A stretch of DNA of 64,000 bases from Aquimarina sp. MAR_2010_214 (GTDB lineage Bacteria; Bacteroidota; Bacteroidia; Flavobacteriales; Flavobacteriaceae). How positions within the stretch are numbered: position 1 is the stretch's first letter; each line of letters starts with the position of its first letter. The DNA lies in the NCBI RefSeq assembly GCF_002846555.1, contig NZ_PJMS01000001.1, positions 3,038,001 through 3,102,000 of the forward strand. The letters are read 5' to 3'. Under the pieces are notes generated by a model, which was not told the origin of the DNA, did no database searches, and worked only from the letters and a program-made list of their open reading frames with translations. The translations under genes and the position numbers were made by a program. Below, one piece after another: positions 18,183-27,187 of this stretch.

Positions 18183-18249
18183 AAAATAATTTTCAACTTT
18201 GTACTTCAAATCTTTTATAACTTATAAGAAAGAGGAGATAAATAAAGAA

Positions 18250-19464
18250 ATGAAAACAAAAGCAGAAAGAAATACAAGACATTATAAAGAGATCCGAAAA
18301 GCGGTCTTTATACCTGGTTTGGCTGCTTTTTCACAGTTTTATATGTTTCAGCCATTATTACCATCGTTAAGCGAAAGTTTTTTGGTGTCTCCAGCTATCA
18401 GTAGCTTGGTTGTCTCGTCTTCTATGGTCGGTATTGCTTTAGGGCTTTTTATGTTTGCTTTTTATGCAGATATATTACATCGTAAAAAACTAATGCTGAT
18501 TGCTTTATTTCTATCTTCATTAATCACTATTCTCTCGGCAGTCTCATGGAATTTTAATGTGTTGGTTGTTTTTGGTTTTATAAAAGGGTTTTTATTATCA
18601 GGAGTGATCGCAGTTGCTATTGTTTATATTTCTGAAGAAGTTGAGGTAAGAAATGTAGGGATCGTCATTGGGATATATTTAGCTGGAAATGTATTAGGTG
18701 GTATGTGGGGGCGTGTAGTAGCAGGTTTAATTTCTAGTTGGTATGATTGGAGAATAGCTACATTATTTATTGGAGGTATAGGAGTGATATTAAGTATCTT
18801 TTTTATGAGACTTTTACCACAATCCCTAAACTTTAACCCACAAAAAGTTCAAACATTTCAAAAGCTAATGTATATGAAGAGTTTCCTTAAAAACCCATTG
18901 TTTTCGGGAGTCTTTATTTTAATGATCCTAATGATGGGCACTTTTGTAAGTATCTATAATTATTTGAGTTTTAGACTAGAAATGCCACCTTTTTCACTTC
19001 CACATTATATTATTTCTTTATTATTTCTAATCTATATTACAGGAGCAGGAGGAACGATAATAATTGGGGTATTGACTCATCGAATTCACCCTTTTGGTAT
19101 GCTTAAAATCTTATTAGTATTATTTCTAATAGGAACATTAGGTTTACTAGTAGAAGAATTGTGGTTATTAGTATTAGGTCTAAGTTTGGTCACTTTTAGC
19201 TTACTAGGGATTCAGACTGTGATAAACAAAATAATATCTCAATATGCAATTGAAGGAAAAAGCACGGCAAATTGCTTATACTTAATATGCCAGTATATGG
19301 GAGCAGGTGGAATAGGAAGTTCAACCGGGCATATAGTATCAGAATGGGGGTGGTCTAATTTTATTTTTACTTTAATGGGATTCATTCTCTTTTCATTGCT
19401 ATTATTTATAATATGTGCCAGGAGGTATATCAATACATATAAATTAATAAAAGAGGTTTCTTAG
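18250..19464 (+). CDS. MFS transporter, YnfM-like
   Basis: I take ATG 18250 (with AGAGGAG about 13 bases before it) over an upstream in-frame TTG at 18199. About 404 residues, 12 predicted membrane helices, with the MFS inter-helix 2-3 motif seen as YADILHRKKLM. A hydrophilic loop with QSLNFNPQKVQ separates the two six-helix bundles. The closest named relatives are the inner-membrane efflux-type YnfM proteins. Regulation by the divergent LysR protein is likely. Substrate unknown. Confidence 0.88.
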   Translation: MKTKAERNTRHYKEIRKAVFIPGLAAFSQFYMFQPLLPSLSESFLVSPAISSLVVSSSMVGIALGLFMFAFYADILHRKKLMLIALFLSSLITILSAVSWNFNVLVVFGFIKGFLLSGVIAVAIVYISEEVEVRNVGIVIGIYLAGNVLGGMWGRVVAGLISSWYDWRIATLFIGGIGVILSIFFMRLLPQSLNFNPQKVQTFQKLMYMKSFLKNPLFSGVFILMILMMGTFVSIYNYLSFRLEMPPFSLPHYIISLLFLIYITGAGGTIIIGVLTHRIHPFGMLKILLVLFLIGTLGLLVEELWLLVLGLSLVTFSLLGIQTVINKIISQYAIEGKSTANCLYLICQYMGAGGIGSSTGHIVSEWGWSNFIFTLMGFILFSLLLFIICARRYINTYKLIKEVS

Positions 19465-19516
19465 AGAAGATCCTAAAAATATCATAACCTAATTTTAAAG
19501 AATAAATTTATTTAAT

Positions 19517-20398
19517 ATGCTAAAATCTAATTACTTATTGTTTATAATTCCAGCATTAATATGGGGATCTACTTGGTATATCATTAAATACCAGTTGGGA
19601 ACTGTAGATCCAATCGTTTCTGTGGCCTATCGATTTGGATTAGGTGGTATTATATTATTGGGGTATTCTAAGATTAGGAAACTACCATTATCATTCACAA
19701 AGCAGCAACATTTTTTTATTGCTTTACAAGGAATTCTACTATTTGGAACAAATTATTGGTTAGTATACTTATCAGAACAATATCTAAGTAGTGGATTAGT
19801 GGCTGTAGCATTTTCTACATTAATTTTTATGAACATAGTTTTTGGCGCAATATTTTTAGGAGATAAAATAAAAAAACAAATAATAATAGGAGCTGTCTTC
19901 GGGCTTTTAGGAACAGTTTTGATATACCAGACCGAGTTTAGAAGGATAGATTTAACTAGTGATCAAATTAAAGGGTTGATATTTTGTGTTTGCTCTATCA
20001 TTTTTGCTTCTTTAGGAAATATTACTTCTTCAAATAATCAACGCAAATTTAAACTCCCTGTTATTCAAACTAATGGTTTTGGGATGTTATACGGTGCTAT
20101 AGCTATGTTGTTAATCACCTTGTTTAGTGGAAAATCGATAAGTTTTGATACGTCATTTTCTTATATTTCGTCACTAGCATATTTGACAATTTTTGGATCT
20201 ATCATTGCGTTTACCTCTTATCTTACCTTAATAGGTAAAATTGGAGCAAGTAAAGCAGCCTACGTTATTGTAGTGATACCGGTAATTGCTTTGACTATTT
20301 CTACCATTTTTGAAGGATATAAACCCGACATATATGCTTTTATAGGAATTGTGCTTATTATTTTTGGAAATGTACTTGCATTGAGAAATAAAAAATAA
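19517..20398 (+). CDS. EamA-family (DMT) transporter
   Basis: 293 residues, ten predicted membrane helices in two EamA repeats (about 5-135 and 150-288). Family words include IPALIWGSTWYIIK at the N-terminus and YLTLIGKIGASKAAYVIVVIPVIA in the second repeat. It lies 52 bases after the MFS gene on the same strand. Members export metabolites or amino acids; the substrate cannot be predicted here. Confidence 0.9.
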   Translation: MLKSNYLLFIIPALIWGSTWYIIKYQLGTVDPIVSVAYRFGLGGIILLGYSKIRKLPLSFTKQQHFFIALQGILLFGTNYWLVYLSEQYLSSGLVAVAFSTLIFMNIVFGAIFLGDKIKKQIIIGAVFGLLGTVLIYQTEFRRIDLTSDQIKGLIFCVCSIIFASLGNITSSNNQRKFKLPVIQTNGFGMLYGAIAMLLITLFSGKSISFDTSFSYISSLAYLTIFGSIIAFTSYLTLIGKIGASKAAYVIVVIPVIALTISTIFEGYKPDIYAFIGIVLIIFGNVLALRNKK

Positions 20399-20473
20399 GC
20401 TGATTAAATTCTTGTCGAGCTAAAGAAACTACATAAACAGATATCACAACATACTAATTTCCTGATTTGCTAT

Positions 20474-20602
20474 ATGAAACAGTCATCTGATAAATATTTT
20501 ATTTGGTCTTTCTTCATTAAGAAAATTGTAAAGAAATTTAATAAGCAGGATAAAGAAAAATTTCTTGCAGAAATTAAGAAAAGGAAAGATTATATAGATT
20601 GA
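20474..20602 (+). CDS. Small basic ORF, 42 residues
   Basis: ATG 20474 to TGA 20602 encodes a Lys/Phe-rich peptide with segments YFIWSFFIKKIVKKFNKQD and AEIKKRKDYID. The frame is already open for about 70 bases upstream without a start codon (ELKKLHKQISQHTNF), which suggests either a truncated longer gene or chance. No family recognised. Confidence 0.3.
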   Translation: MKQSSDKYFIWSFFIKKIVKKFNKQDKEKFLAEIKKRKDYID

Positions 20603-20658
20603 AAAAACGACTCAAACCTTTTAAAAAATATTACTTTTGATTAAAAATATAGACCTTA

Positions 20659-21558
20659 ATGTCTCGACATTATATTGCCAAAATTATACATAAACCCTAT
20701 CCTTATCTATTTCATCTCAAAAGAAATCTAATAATTGCTTTTGTACTTGGGATATTGATTTGTATTGTTAATGTATTAGCAGTAGATCAAAATTATGTAG
20801 ACATAAATTTTGTGTTCTCAAAACCTTTTCTTTGTACTCTTGCAGGGTTAATGACTTTTTTTAGTATTCTCTTAGTATTAGAAGTTATTCCCCGGATATT
20901 TTTTAAACCTGATTTAAAGGAAAACTGGACAGTAGGAAAAGAATGTCTTTTAATTGTTTCACTTCTTTTTGTAATTGCGATATTCAATAATACGTTGTCT
21001 CTTATGATCAGTAAGGAGCCTTCAGGTAATGTGCTACTACATTTTTTAAACTCATCGTTCTATGTTGTTCTTTTAGGTATTGCTCCGGCTTTTCTTCTTG
21101 TTTGGCTTAATTATACCATTCTTTTAAAAGAAAACTTAAAAAAAGTCTCTTTATATAATGAACAACTCGAATCTAGAATTATACATAATGAGAATGAAAT
21201 ATCTGAAATCATTAGTATACAAACTAGTAATAAAAATGAAGTCATTGAGCTTGATATTAATGGCTTTTTATTTGCTAAATCTGAAGGTAATTATATAGAT
21301 GTTTATACAAAAACGCTTGGTAAGGTAAAATGGAAACCATATCGACTTACTATTCAAAAATTTGAAGAAGTACTTGGTGATTACCCTTTTATTATTAGTA
21401 CGCACCGATCATATGTCGTTAATATTAGAAACATCAATGCTACTACTGGCAACGCCAGAAATTATCGTATTAGTTTTGAAGGCGTTCCTCATGAAGTTCC
21501 TGTATCAAGGAATAAATTTCAAACTTTTAAAGATGCCTTTACTATTAAAAAAGTGTAA
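20659..21558 (+). CDS. Membrane-anchored LytTR regulator
   Basis: 299 residues with four membrane helices in the first 165 residues and a C-terminal LytTR DNA-binding domain (about 200-297; words IELDINGFLFAKSEGNYIDVY and ISTHRSYVVNIRNI). This class binds DNA from the membrane. It faces, tail to tail, a minus-strand block of exported proteins and may control nearby units. A second member of the same architecture is encoded at 25231-26031. Confidence 0.88.
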   Translation: MSRHYIAKIIHKPYPYLFHLKRNLIIAFVLGILICIVNVLAVDQNYVDINFVFSKPFLCTLAGLMTFFSILLVLEVIPRIFFKPDLKENWTVGKECLLIVSLLFVIAIFNNTLSLMISKEPSGNVLLHFLNSSFYVVLLGIAPAFLLVWLNYTILLKENLKKVSLYNEQLESRIIHNENEISEIISIQTSNKNEVIELDINGFLFAKSEGNYIDVYTKTLGKVKWKPYRLTIQKFEEVLGDYPFIISTHRSYVVNIRNINATTGNARNYRISFEGVPHEVPVSRNKFQTFKDAFTIKKV

Positions 21559-21580
21559 TCTTATCAAAGATTACACTTTT
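21549..21580. terminator. Bidirectional terminator between LytTR and beta-barrel genes
   Basis: AAAAGTGTAATCTT (21549-21562) and AAGATTACACTTTT (21567-21580) form a perfect 14-bp stem with loop ATCA, overlapping the stop of the LytTR gene. Poly-A and poly-T flanks allow termination from both sides. Confidence 0.85.
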
Positions 21581-21602
21581 AGAATTGTGATTATTATATT
21601 AC

Positions 21603-22223
21603 TTACAAGGTATACCCGATACCTAATCCTACAAAAAATCGAGAATCGAAATCTGCAGGTCTGTTTCTCCCTTTATCTAAAAGTCCTTTTAAAGAAACCC
21701 ATGCAAATGCACTAACACTAAATTTATTAATGTTATAACCAAGAGATTGAGAAAAACCATAATTAAAATATACATATTCATTTTTGTACTTTTCGTATAC
21801 CGAATATTGCGGTATTTTTAAAGTTCCTTTAGATTTCAAATGTGTTGCTCCTATAAAAGGTTCTAGCGATAGGTAGAGTTTTTTCTTATTAAAAAGGTAA
21901 TAAGTAATATCAAAAATAGAATACAACCCTATATCTCTTGTATATCCATCTACATAATCAGTAAATGAATTGTCTGTTTCGTTTATATAACTATTTTGAT
22001 GAGCTGCACCATATGATAACGTAAAATGTTTGCTATCTAAACACATTAATTTTCCTTTAAATATATAACCATAGTTTTTTCCGTAACTGGTATTTAATAT
22101 ATCTTGAGTATATAAAAATTCTAATTCCCATCGTTTTTGATCTGATTCTTTGTTTTCCTTTTGTCCCTGAGCTAAGACAGGGAAGGCAAGAATAAACAAA
22201 AGGACTGCTATATAGTTTGTCAT
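21603..22223 (-). CDS. Outer-membrane beta-barrel-like protein
   Basis: 206 residues with a signal peptide (MTNYIAVLLFILAFPVLAQGQ) and alternating hydrophobic/polar strands ending in an aromatic-terminated barrel closure (FFVGLGIGYTL). No OmpA peptidoglycan domain is present. It is the last gene of a minus-strand group after the esterase gene (10-base gap). Function unknown. Confidence 0.65.
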   Translation of the reverse strand: MTNYIAVLLFILAFPVLAQGQKENKESDQKRWELEFLYTQDILNTSYGKNYGYIFKGKLMCLDSKHFTLSYGAAHQNSYINETDNSFTDYVDGYTRDIGLYSIFDITYYLFNKKKLYLSLEPFIGATHLKSKGTLKIPQYSVYEKYKNEYVYFNYGFSQSLGYNINKFSVSAFAWVSLKGLLDKGRNRPADFDSRFFVGLGIGYTL

Positions 22224-22233
22224 GATGTTGTAT

Positions 22234-23043
22234 TTATAAAATTATAGATAATCCTTTTTTAAAAGAGATCATTGGACTGTTTCTGTGTGAGATGTTCTTT
22301 AATCTCTCGTGGTGTAGTATTAAACCAGTATAAGACCGCTCACTTATTTTTTCCTTAAAAGCATTAAAAAAAAGATTGATCGAAGCTCCTTCTAAATCTC
22401 CGACAGTTATATAAAGATTTTTATGCAGTGAATCATGGGTGTCAAAGTAGTGTTGTTCTAAATGGAATAAATATGCATTATACCACATAATATTTGAGCT
22501 TGCTGCAATAATATTATCAAAAGGGTTGGGTTGATCTTGTTGAAATAATGTATACAAAGCAAGATATCCACCTAAAGAATGACCGAATAATGTCCTGTCA
22601 GTGCTTTCAATCTCAAGCTCGTTTTCAATATGAACAATAAGTTCATTATTTATAAAATTGATAAATTCTTTTGCACCTCCCGAAGCTCCCGAAAAATCGT
22701 TGTCTTCGGGATAAGAATAATCTGTTCCCCTTCGGTTTTTATTGGCATATCCTACTCCGATAAGAATGATATCTTCCCTATTTGATTCTGTAACGATATC
22801 TGTAGCTTCTTTAAAATAATCATCTCCATCTAGTATATAGATGGTATGATAACTGTTTGAAGGATCATAAGTCTGAGGATACAAAACATTTATACTGTAC
22901 GTTGTATTCGTGTACTTTGATGTAATAGAAAAAGGATGATTATTTTTTATTGAAGAAAGGTTTTCTTTCTCACAACCGTTTAGGCTCAATATGCCGATGA
23001 TTAAACACAGAAAACCTATAGCGTTCTGAATGATTTTTTTCAT
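22234..23043 (-). CDS. Alpha/beta-hydrolase lipoprotein (esterase family)
   Basis: 269 residues. A lipoprotein signal ends in LSLNGCEKE. The mature domain has the strand DGDDYFKEA region, the nucleophile elbow GHSLGGY and a possible late histidine (ISHRNS). This fits the IroE/Fes-like putative esterase family, which hydrolyses siderophore or other ester substrates. Position in the envelope is predicted. It lies with other exported enzymes between two LytTR genes. Confidence 0.82.
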   Translation of the reverse strand: MKKIIQNAIGFLCLIIGILSLNGCEKENLSSIKNNHPFSITSKYTNTTYSINVLYPQTYDPSNSYHTIYILDGDDYFKEATDIVTESNREDIILIGVGYANKNRRGTDYSYPEDNDFSGASGGAKEFINFINNELIVHIENELEIESTDRTLFGHSLGGYLALYTLFQQDQPNPFDNIIAASSNIMWYNAYLFHLEQHYFDTHDSLHKNLYITVGDLEGASINLFFNAFKEKISERSYTGLILHHERLKNISHRNSPMISFKKGLSIIL

Positions 23044-23321
23044 AATGATTCTTGTTTTTTAAATTTCTAATTCCAGCAAAAGTATTTTTGAAACCTTTAT
23101 ACACCGCTTATAGAAAGGGAATTGGTACGAAGTGTCATCTTTTTGTGATGTACTGGAGTCTTAGATAAAAGGTAGATCCATTTAGAAAAAAGGGAGGGGA
23201 TAGGATAGAAGTATACTGCTACTCTTACTTCTTGTAAATTGAAGTAATTACAGACTATATTTTTTAATTTCTCTTTCAACAAGTGATCATCAACTACTGT
23301 ATCTAGTATGTGATATCTCTT

Positions 23322-24008
23322 TTATTTTCTTTTGTATGTAAATGTGATGTTTTCGGTATGCTTAGGTTTCATTGTCATCATATTGTCATGAAATGAAACT
23401 ATGAATACCTGAACGTCTATAGCGCGATTATAGTCAATTAAGTGTAGTTCGGGTTTGTGCGCATTCATATACCAATACCCGTTTGATTTTGAAGTATCTG
23501 GATTTGTTTTGCGATACGTTCCTGTCCATCGAATAAAAATAACTTCTTTGTTTTTTGGATTGTAAGATTTTGTAATGTCTTTATGATTCTTAGATACAGA
23601 AATCAGTTGCCAGTTGCCGATAGCAGTATCCTTGGGAGACATAGGTAAATTAGAAATTTTGGATAAGGATACTATTACTTTCATTCCATCTTCCATACGC
23701 TCCCATTTCATTTTGTTGTCAGAAAATTCGACTTTAAAGGCTCCGTACTCATCTTTGCTATTTCTACTTTTAGGAAGAAATTCCTTTTCTTTTTTATCAT
23801 ATTCATAGATACCTTCATCATTTTGCAACCATCCATTACCTGCCTGATAAGAATTATCAGTATTGTATTTGAACCACTTAGCTATTGGAGTCATTTTTTT
23901 GTCGCCTACGTTTACCTGATCTACGGCCCATAACCCTGTTATAGATTGCGCATTTATGATGCCCGAAACAGACAAGATAATGCTTAGAAATATTAGTCTA
24001 GTTTTCAT
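23322..24008 (-). CDS. Secreted two-repeat lipocalin-like hypothetical protein
   Basis: 228 residues with a signal peptide (MKTRLIFLSIILSVSGIINAQ). Two similar halves start with SITGLWAVDQV and AIGNWQLISVSK, and each continues in beta strands as in the lipocalin-like families of Bacteroidota. The start overlaps the end of the serine hydrolase gene by 11 bases, so the two are translationally coupled. Function unknown. Confidence 0.65.
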   Translation of the reverse strand: MKTRLIFLSIILSVSGIINAQSITGLWAVDQVNVGDKKMTPIAKWFKYNTDNSYQAGNGWLQNDEGIYEYDKKEKEFLPKSRNSKDEYGAFKVEFSDNKMKWERMEDGMKVIVSLSKISNLPMSPKDTAIGNWQLISVSKNHKDITKSYNPKNKEVIFIRWTGTYRKTNPDTSKSNGYWYMNAHKPELHLIDYNRAIDVQVFIVSFHDNMMTMKPKHTENITFTYKRK

Positions 24009-25149
24009 TTTCTGTAGTATATAGTATTACTGCAATTTTTTTAGCAAGATCAAGTTCATTTGTCTGATCACCTGTATTGGCAAGAAAAGAGATGATATAC
24101 TCACCACTTTCAATATTTATGAGCATGGATTTATATCCTTCAGTCGCGCCCCCATGTATAATGTATTTTTTATTGACACCAATATCACCTATGCGATATT
24201 GCCTTTTTCCGTCAAATACCACCCAACCATAACCGTATGAGATTTCTTGATTAATCTCTGATACATGATTGGTTTGCATAAGTTCTATCTGTTTATTATT
24301 AAAAAGAACTGGAGAACTCATTTCTTTTCCCCAATGATAAAGATCTTCAGCCGAAGAAAATATTCTTCTGCCAAGGGTTAGGTCAATAAACTGGTTTCGC
24401 ATCCAGTTTTTAGTTGTTTTATTATAAGTATACCCTTCTACTATATTTTCAAAAACAATACGATTGTTAGAAGTGCTGAATGTATGTTCTAGTTGAAGAG
24501 GTTTAGTAATTTTTTGTTCCAGAAGATCAGAAAAAGATAGTTGATAAAGGTCTTCGAGAATGATAACAAGTAAGTGATAAGCAAAATTACTGTAATAAAA
24601 TTGTTGGTTTGGATTACTTATAGCCGGGATTCTACTAATGAAATCAATATATTCGTTATTATCAAAGTGTTTACGCTTAAATATTTGGTGTTGATTTTTT
24701 GAAAGATTTGGATGTACCTGATCATAATCAGGCAAACCAGCAGTGTGATTCAGTAAATTATGAATTGTAATATCTTGATTAAACTTCCCTTGGTATGAAT
24801 ATGTATTAATATAATCTGTGAGATGATCATCAAGAGACAATTTACCTTCTTCTACAGCCATAAGAATTAGTGCAGCAATAAACGATTTATTGATAGAGCA
24901 GATGTCAAAACGATGATCTATTTGCATCGGGATATTCCAGATTCTATTGGATATGCCTATTGCTTTTTTATAGACTATAGCATCCTTAGTACCTATTACA
25001 GCAGTACCATCAAACCGATTTTTATCGTGTTCAATTTCAAATAAACTATCTAACCTACTTGTTAGAGAATTAGTGTTCAAGCTCTTTTGTTTAGAGCAGG
25101 ATGATGAAATAAGGGTGATGCATAAGGCAATCAAAATATATTTTGGCAT
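23998..25149 (-). CDS. Serine hydrolase of the beta-lactamase class C / PBP4* family, lipoprotein
   Basis: 383 residues. Lipid Cys18 lies in LISSSCSK. Active-site motifs are SxxK at 85-88 (SINK), YSN around 178-180 and HGG near 329. Such proteins act as esterases, D-amino peptidases or penicillin-binding-like hydrolases rather than true beta-lactamases. It is upstream of and overlaps the lipocalin-like gene. The next gene upstream on the same strand is a LytTR regulator, a likely controller. Confidence 0.88.
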   Translation of the reverse strand: MPKYILIALCITLISSSCSKQKSLNTNSLTSRLDSLFEIEHDKNRFDGTAVIGTKDAIVYKKAIGISNRIWNIPMQIDHRFDICSINKSFIAALILMAVEEGKLSLDDHLTDYINTYSYQGKFNQDITIHNLLNHTAGLPDYDQVHPNLSKNQHQIFKRKHFDNNEYIDFISRIPAISNPNQQFYYSNFAYHLLVIILEDLYQLSFSDLLEQKITKPLQLEHTFSTSNNRIVFENIVEGYTYNKTTKNWMRNQFIDLTLGRRIFSSAEDLYHWGKEMSSPVLFNNKQIELMQTNHVSEINQEISYGYGWVVFDGKRQYRIGDIGVNKKYIIHGGATEGYKSMLINIESGEYIISFLANTGDQTNELDLAKKIAVILYTTENEN

Positions 25150-25230
25150 ATTTTATTTAATTGTGCTGTACAAAAGAATGCATCTATATAGGAGTTTTCA
25201 ATTAATCCAGATGTTTTGGTATGAAATTTC

Positions 25231-26031
25231 TTAATATGTGGTGAACAATTGAGGAAACTTATCTTCAAGTAATCCAGCGTATTTTTTAGATACAGGAATA
25301 ACTTCACCTGCGATATACACTTCAACCTTATTGTTTAGCCTATTTACATGATCAATGTTATCAGAGTTGATAATATAACTCCGATGACACCTCATCAAAG
25401 ATTGGTTTGAACCAAACTCATCCTCAATATCTTTTAAATTTTTACGCATGAGGAGCATATCAACCTGTTGAGCCGAAAGATAAAATATTTCAATGTAATT
25501 GTCTGCAGACTTAATGTAAAGTAAATTTTCAATACTAATTTGAAACCGTTGCTTTTGGTTATTAGATATAATCACGATTAATGAACTAGGCGAATTGTTA
25601 AAATGACTTAAAAAGTGATTAATTAAAATACTTAAAGTAACCGGAAATGCTATAATAAGAGGATACTCATAAAGAAAAGGCCAATAACTGGTCCAGTATA
25701 ATTCAGTCCACTCATAAAAATAATTAAATGTAAAAAATGAAAGGTTAAGTCCAATAAGTGTAGCAATTAATGCAGTTACAAAAGGCTTAATCTTTTTATC
25801 AATAGCCAATCGTGGACCTAGATAAAACTCAATTAAATAAAATGAAATAGAAGTTATGATTGCGTGTGATAATGACCTAAAAAACACACTATGCCCTGTT
25901 AAACTGGGTATTTTATCTATATGGTAAGCTCTATAAACAAACAGTACCAGAAAAATAAAAAAACCTGACAAGATTGTGATTATCCATTTGTAGCTATTCT
26001 TTTTGATATTTGAAGATAGTTTTATTTGCAT
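25231..26031 (-). CDS. Membrane-anchored LytTR regulator
   Basis: 266 residues, four membrane helices (about 15-150) and a LytTR domain at 165-262 (ISIENLLYIKSADNYIEIF, MRCHRSYIINSDNI). It has the same layout as the gene at 20659. It lies just upstream of the serine hydrolase group in the same direction, with an 81-base gap. Confidence 0.88.
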   Translation of the reverse strand: MQIKLSSNIKKNSYKWIITILSGFFIFLVLFVYRAYHIDKIPSLTGHSVFFRSLSHAIITSISFYLIEFYLGPRLAIDKKIKPFVTALIATLIGLNLSFFTFNYFYEWTELYWTSYWPFLYEYPLIIAFPVTLSILINHFLSHFNNSPSSLIVIISNNQKQRFQISIENLLYIKSADNYIEIFYLSAQQVDMLLMRKNLKDIEDEFGSNQSLMRCHRSYIINSDNIDHVNRLNNKVEVYIAGEVIPVSKKYAGLLEDKFPQLFTTY

Positions 26032-26171
26032 GAATTGCTGATAATAGCCTGCTAAACGTTGTCCTTTATTTTTTTGTAAATATAAAGAATCTGTTAACTA
26101 TCATCAGGTAGTTGACTTCGATTCAATAAGTTCACTATTAAAAATATGAACGATAAATATATCTAGAAGTT

Positions 26172-26269
26172 TAAAAACAAAAAAATATACTAATAAAAGT
26201 ATGGCTTTTTGTGATCGAGACAAGATTCATATCTGTGACTGTCTCGTTTTAAAAATTAGGATGCTCTAT
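26172..26269. repeat. Decayed copy of the tRNA-Arg region (pairs with ~27072-27167)
   Basis: 28 bases (26187-26214) are identical to 27089-27116, covering half of the tRNA terminator and the tRNA 3' edge. Similarity then fades through the tRNA body, ending with the shared TGCTCTAT (26262-26269 versus the intact gene). The two copies lie about 900 bases apart in the same orientation and enclose one small gene. Confidence 0.75.
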
Positions 26270-26285
26270 TAATAGTACTGATTAT
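26212..26285 (-). pseudogene. tRNA-Arg pseudogene
   Basis: Aligning with the intact tRNA-Arg (27114-27187), this stretch keeps the 3' edge, parts of the T arm and the anticodon region. The acceptor stem cannot pair, the GGTTCGAATC T-loop core is lost and small insertions are present. It is therefore a non-functional tandem copy. The left arm of its terminator hairpin has also decayed. Confidence 0.65.
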
Positions 26286-26458
26286 ACTTTCAATATCTTT
26301 TCTGGATATTTTTTTGATTTTTTTAAAAAAACAGGGGTTTATACTCTTTTGGGAAACAATGAAATATGGTAAATTTAAGAGTACGAAATATTTAATAAGC
26401 AGTTACAATAGTTTCGTGTATTTTCAAAAATTTATTATAAACTCTTAAAACCAATATT

Positions 26459-26794
26459 ATGAGAAGTATAGTAGGAAAATGGCAATTATTTGTCGATTGG
26501 GGAAACAGTGGGAATCCAATAACAGCAAGTGAACTTACCTTTAAATCAGATGGCACCTGGAGTTATCAGTTTGGAGGAGGGACATGGGTACAAGCTGGTT
26601 CAATAGTTACTTTTGATTTTACTAACGCATCTGGGTTAATGTATTCGGGTACCATTAATTCAATATCAATGGGAGGAGGAATGGGCTATACCGGTCAATC
26701 AGGTAATAATAGTTTTTATTGTACACCTTCTGGTACAAAACACATATCTATAGAAAAGAGTAAAGCAGAAAAAGACGATAGAGCTATTGGTTAA
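26459..26794 (+). CDS. Small lipocalin-like hypothetical protein
   Basis: 111 residues beginning MRSIVGKWQLFVDWGNSGNP, with the GKW start of lipocalin-like strands, Gly/Ser-rich turns (GGGMGYTGQSGN) and a charged tail. No signal peptide is evident. It is alone between the decayed and the intact tRNA-Arg copies, and a strong terminator follows. Function unknown. Confidence 0.55.
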   Translation: MRSIVGKWQLFVDWGNSGNPITASELTFKSDGTWSYQFGGGTWVQAGSIVTFDFTNASGLMYSGTINSISMGGGMGYTGQSGNNSFYCTPSGTKHISIEKSKAEKDDRAIG

Positions 26795-26844
26795 ATACCA
26801 ATTTTTAGTTCAAACATGCTTTATGCATCTATAGATTAAATATA

Positions 26845-26868
26845 CTAAAGCCCATTTTTGGGCTTTAG
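26845..26868 (+). terminator. Rho-independent terminator
   Basis: CTAAAGCCCA (26845-26854), loop TTTT, TGGGCTTTAG (26859-26868): perfect 10-bp stem about 50 bases after the lipocalin-like gene. Confidence 0.8.
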
Positions 26869-27080
26869 TTGTTTATGTTAATATTAATCTATCTAATATC
26901 ATAAATTAAGAAGTAGAATCTTTGTAAAAACCCAGTAATTGAGAATCATTAATTGTTTAACCAAAAATACAATCTGATAGGGGTGATGTCGTTAAAATTT
27001 TAAAAGCTTTTAGCTCTATGTTCCGTCCTAAAATAAGTTGACACAAAATTGACTTATTTTAAGAGGGGATAATAAAAACA

Positions 27081-27112
27081 AAAAAGCCATACTAATAAAA
27101 GTATGGCTTTTT
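27081..27112 (-). terminator. Terminator of tRNA-Arg
   Basis: AAAAAGCCATAC (27081-27092) pairs perfectly with GTATGGCTTTTT (27101-27112). On the minus strand it directly follows the tRNA 3' end. Confidence 0.85.
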
Positions 27113-27113
27113 G

Positions 27114-27187
27114 TGAGCCCGATAGGATTCGAACCTATGACCGCCTCCTTAGAAGGGAGGTGCTCTATCCAGCTGAGCTACGAGCCC
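27114..27187 (-). tRNA. tRNA-Arg (anticodon TCT)
   Basis: The minus strand folds into a full cloverleaf: acceptor GGGCTCG with CGGGCTC, anticodon arm CCTCC-CTTCTAA-GGAGG giving anticodon TCT (reads AGA), and a canonical T-loop GGTTCGAATCC. Discriminator base A; CCA is not encoded. Confidence 0.96.

Noticed and set aside
23097..23282. 61-codon minus-strand ORF between esterase and lipocalin-like genes
   Set aside because: No ribosome site, no recognisable composition or motif, and it ends in the gap; treated as chance.
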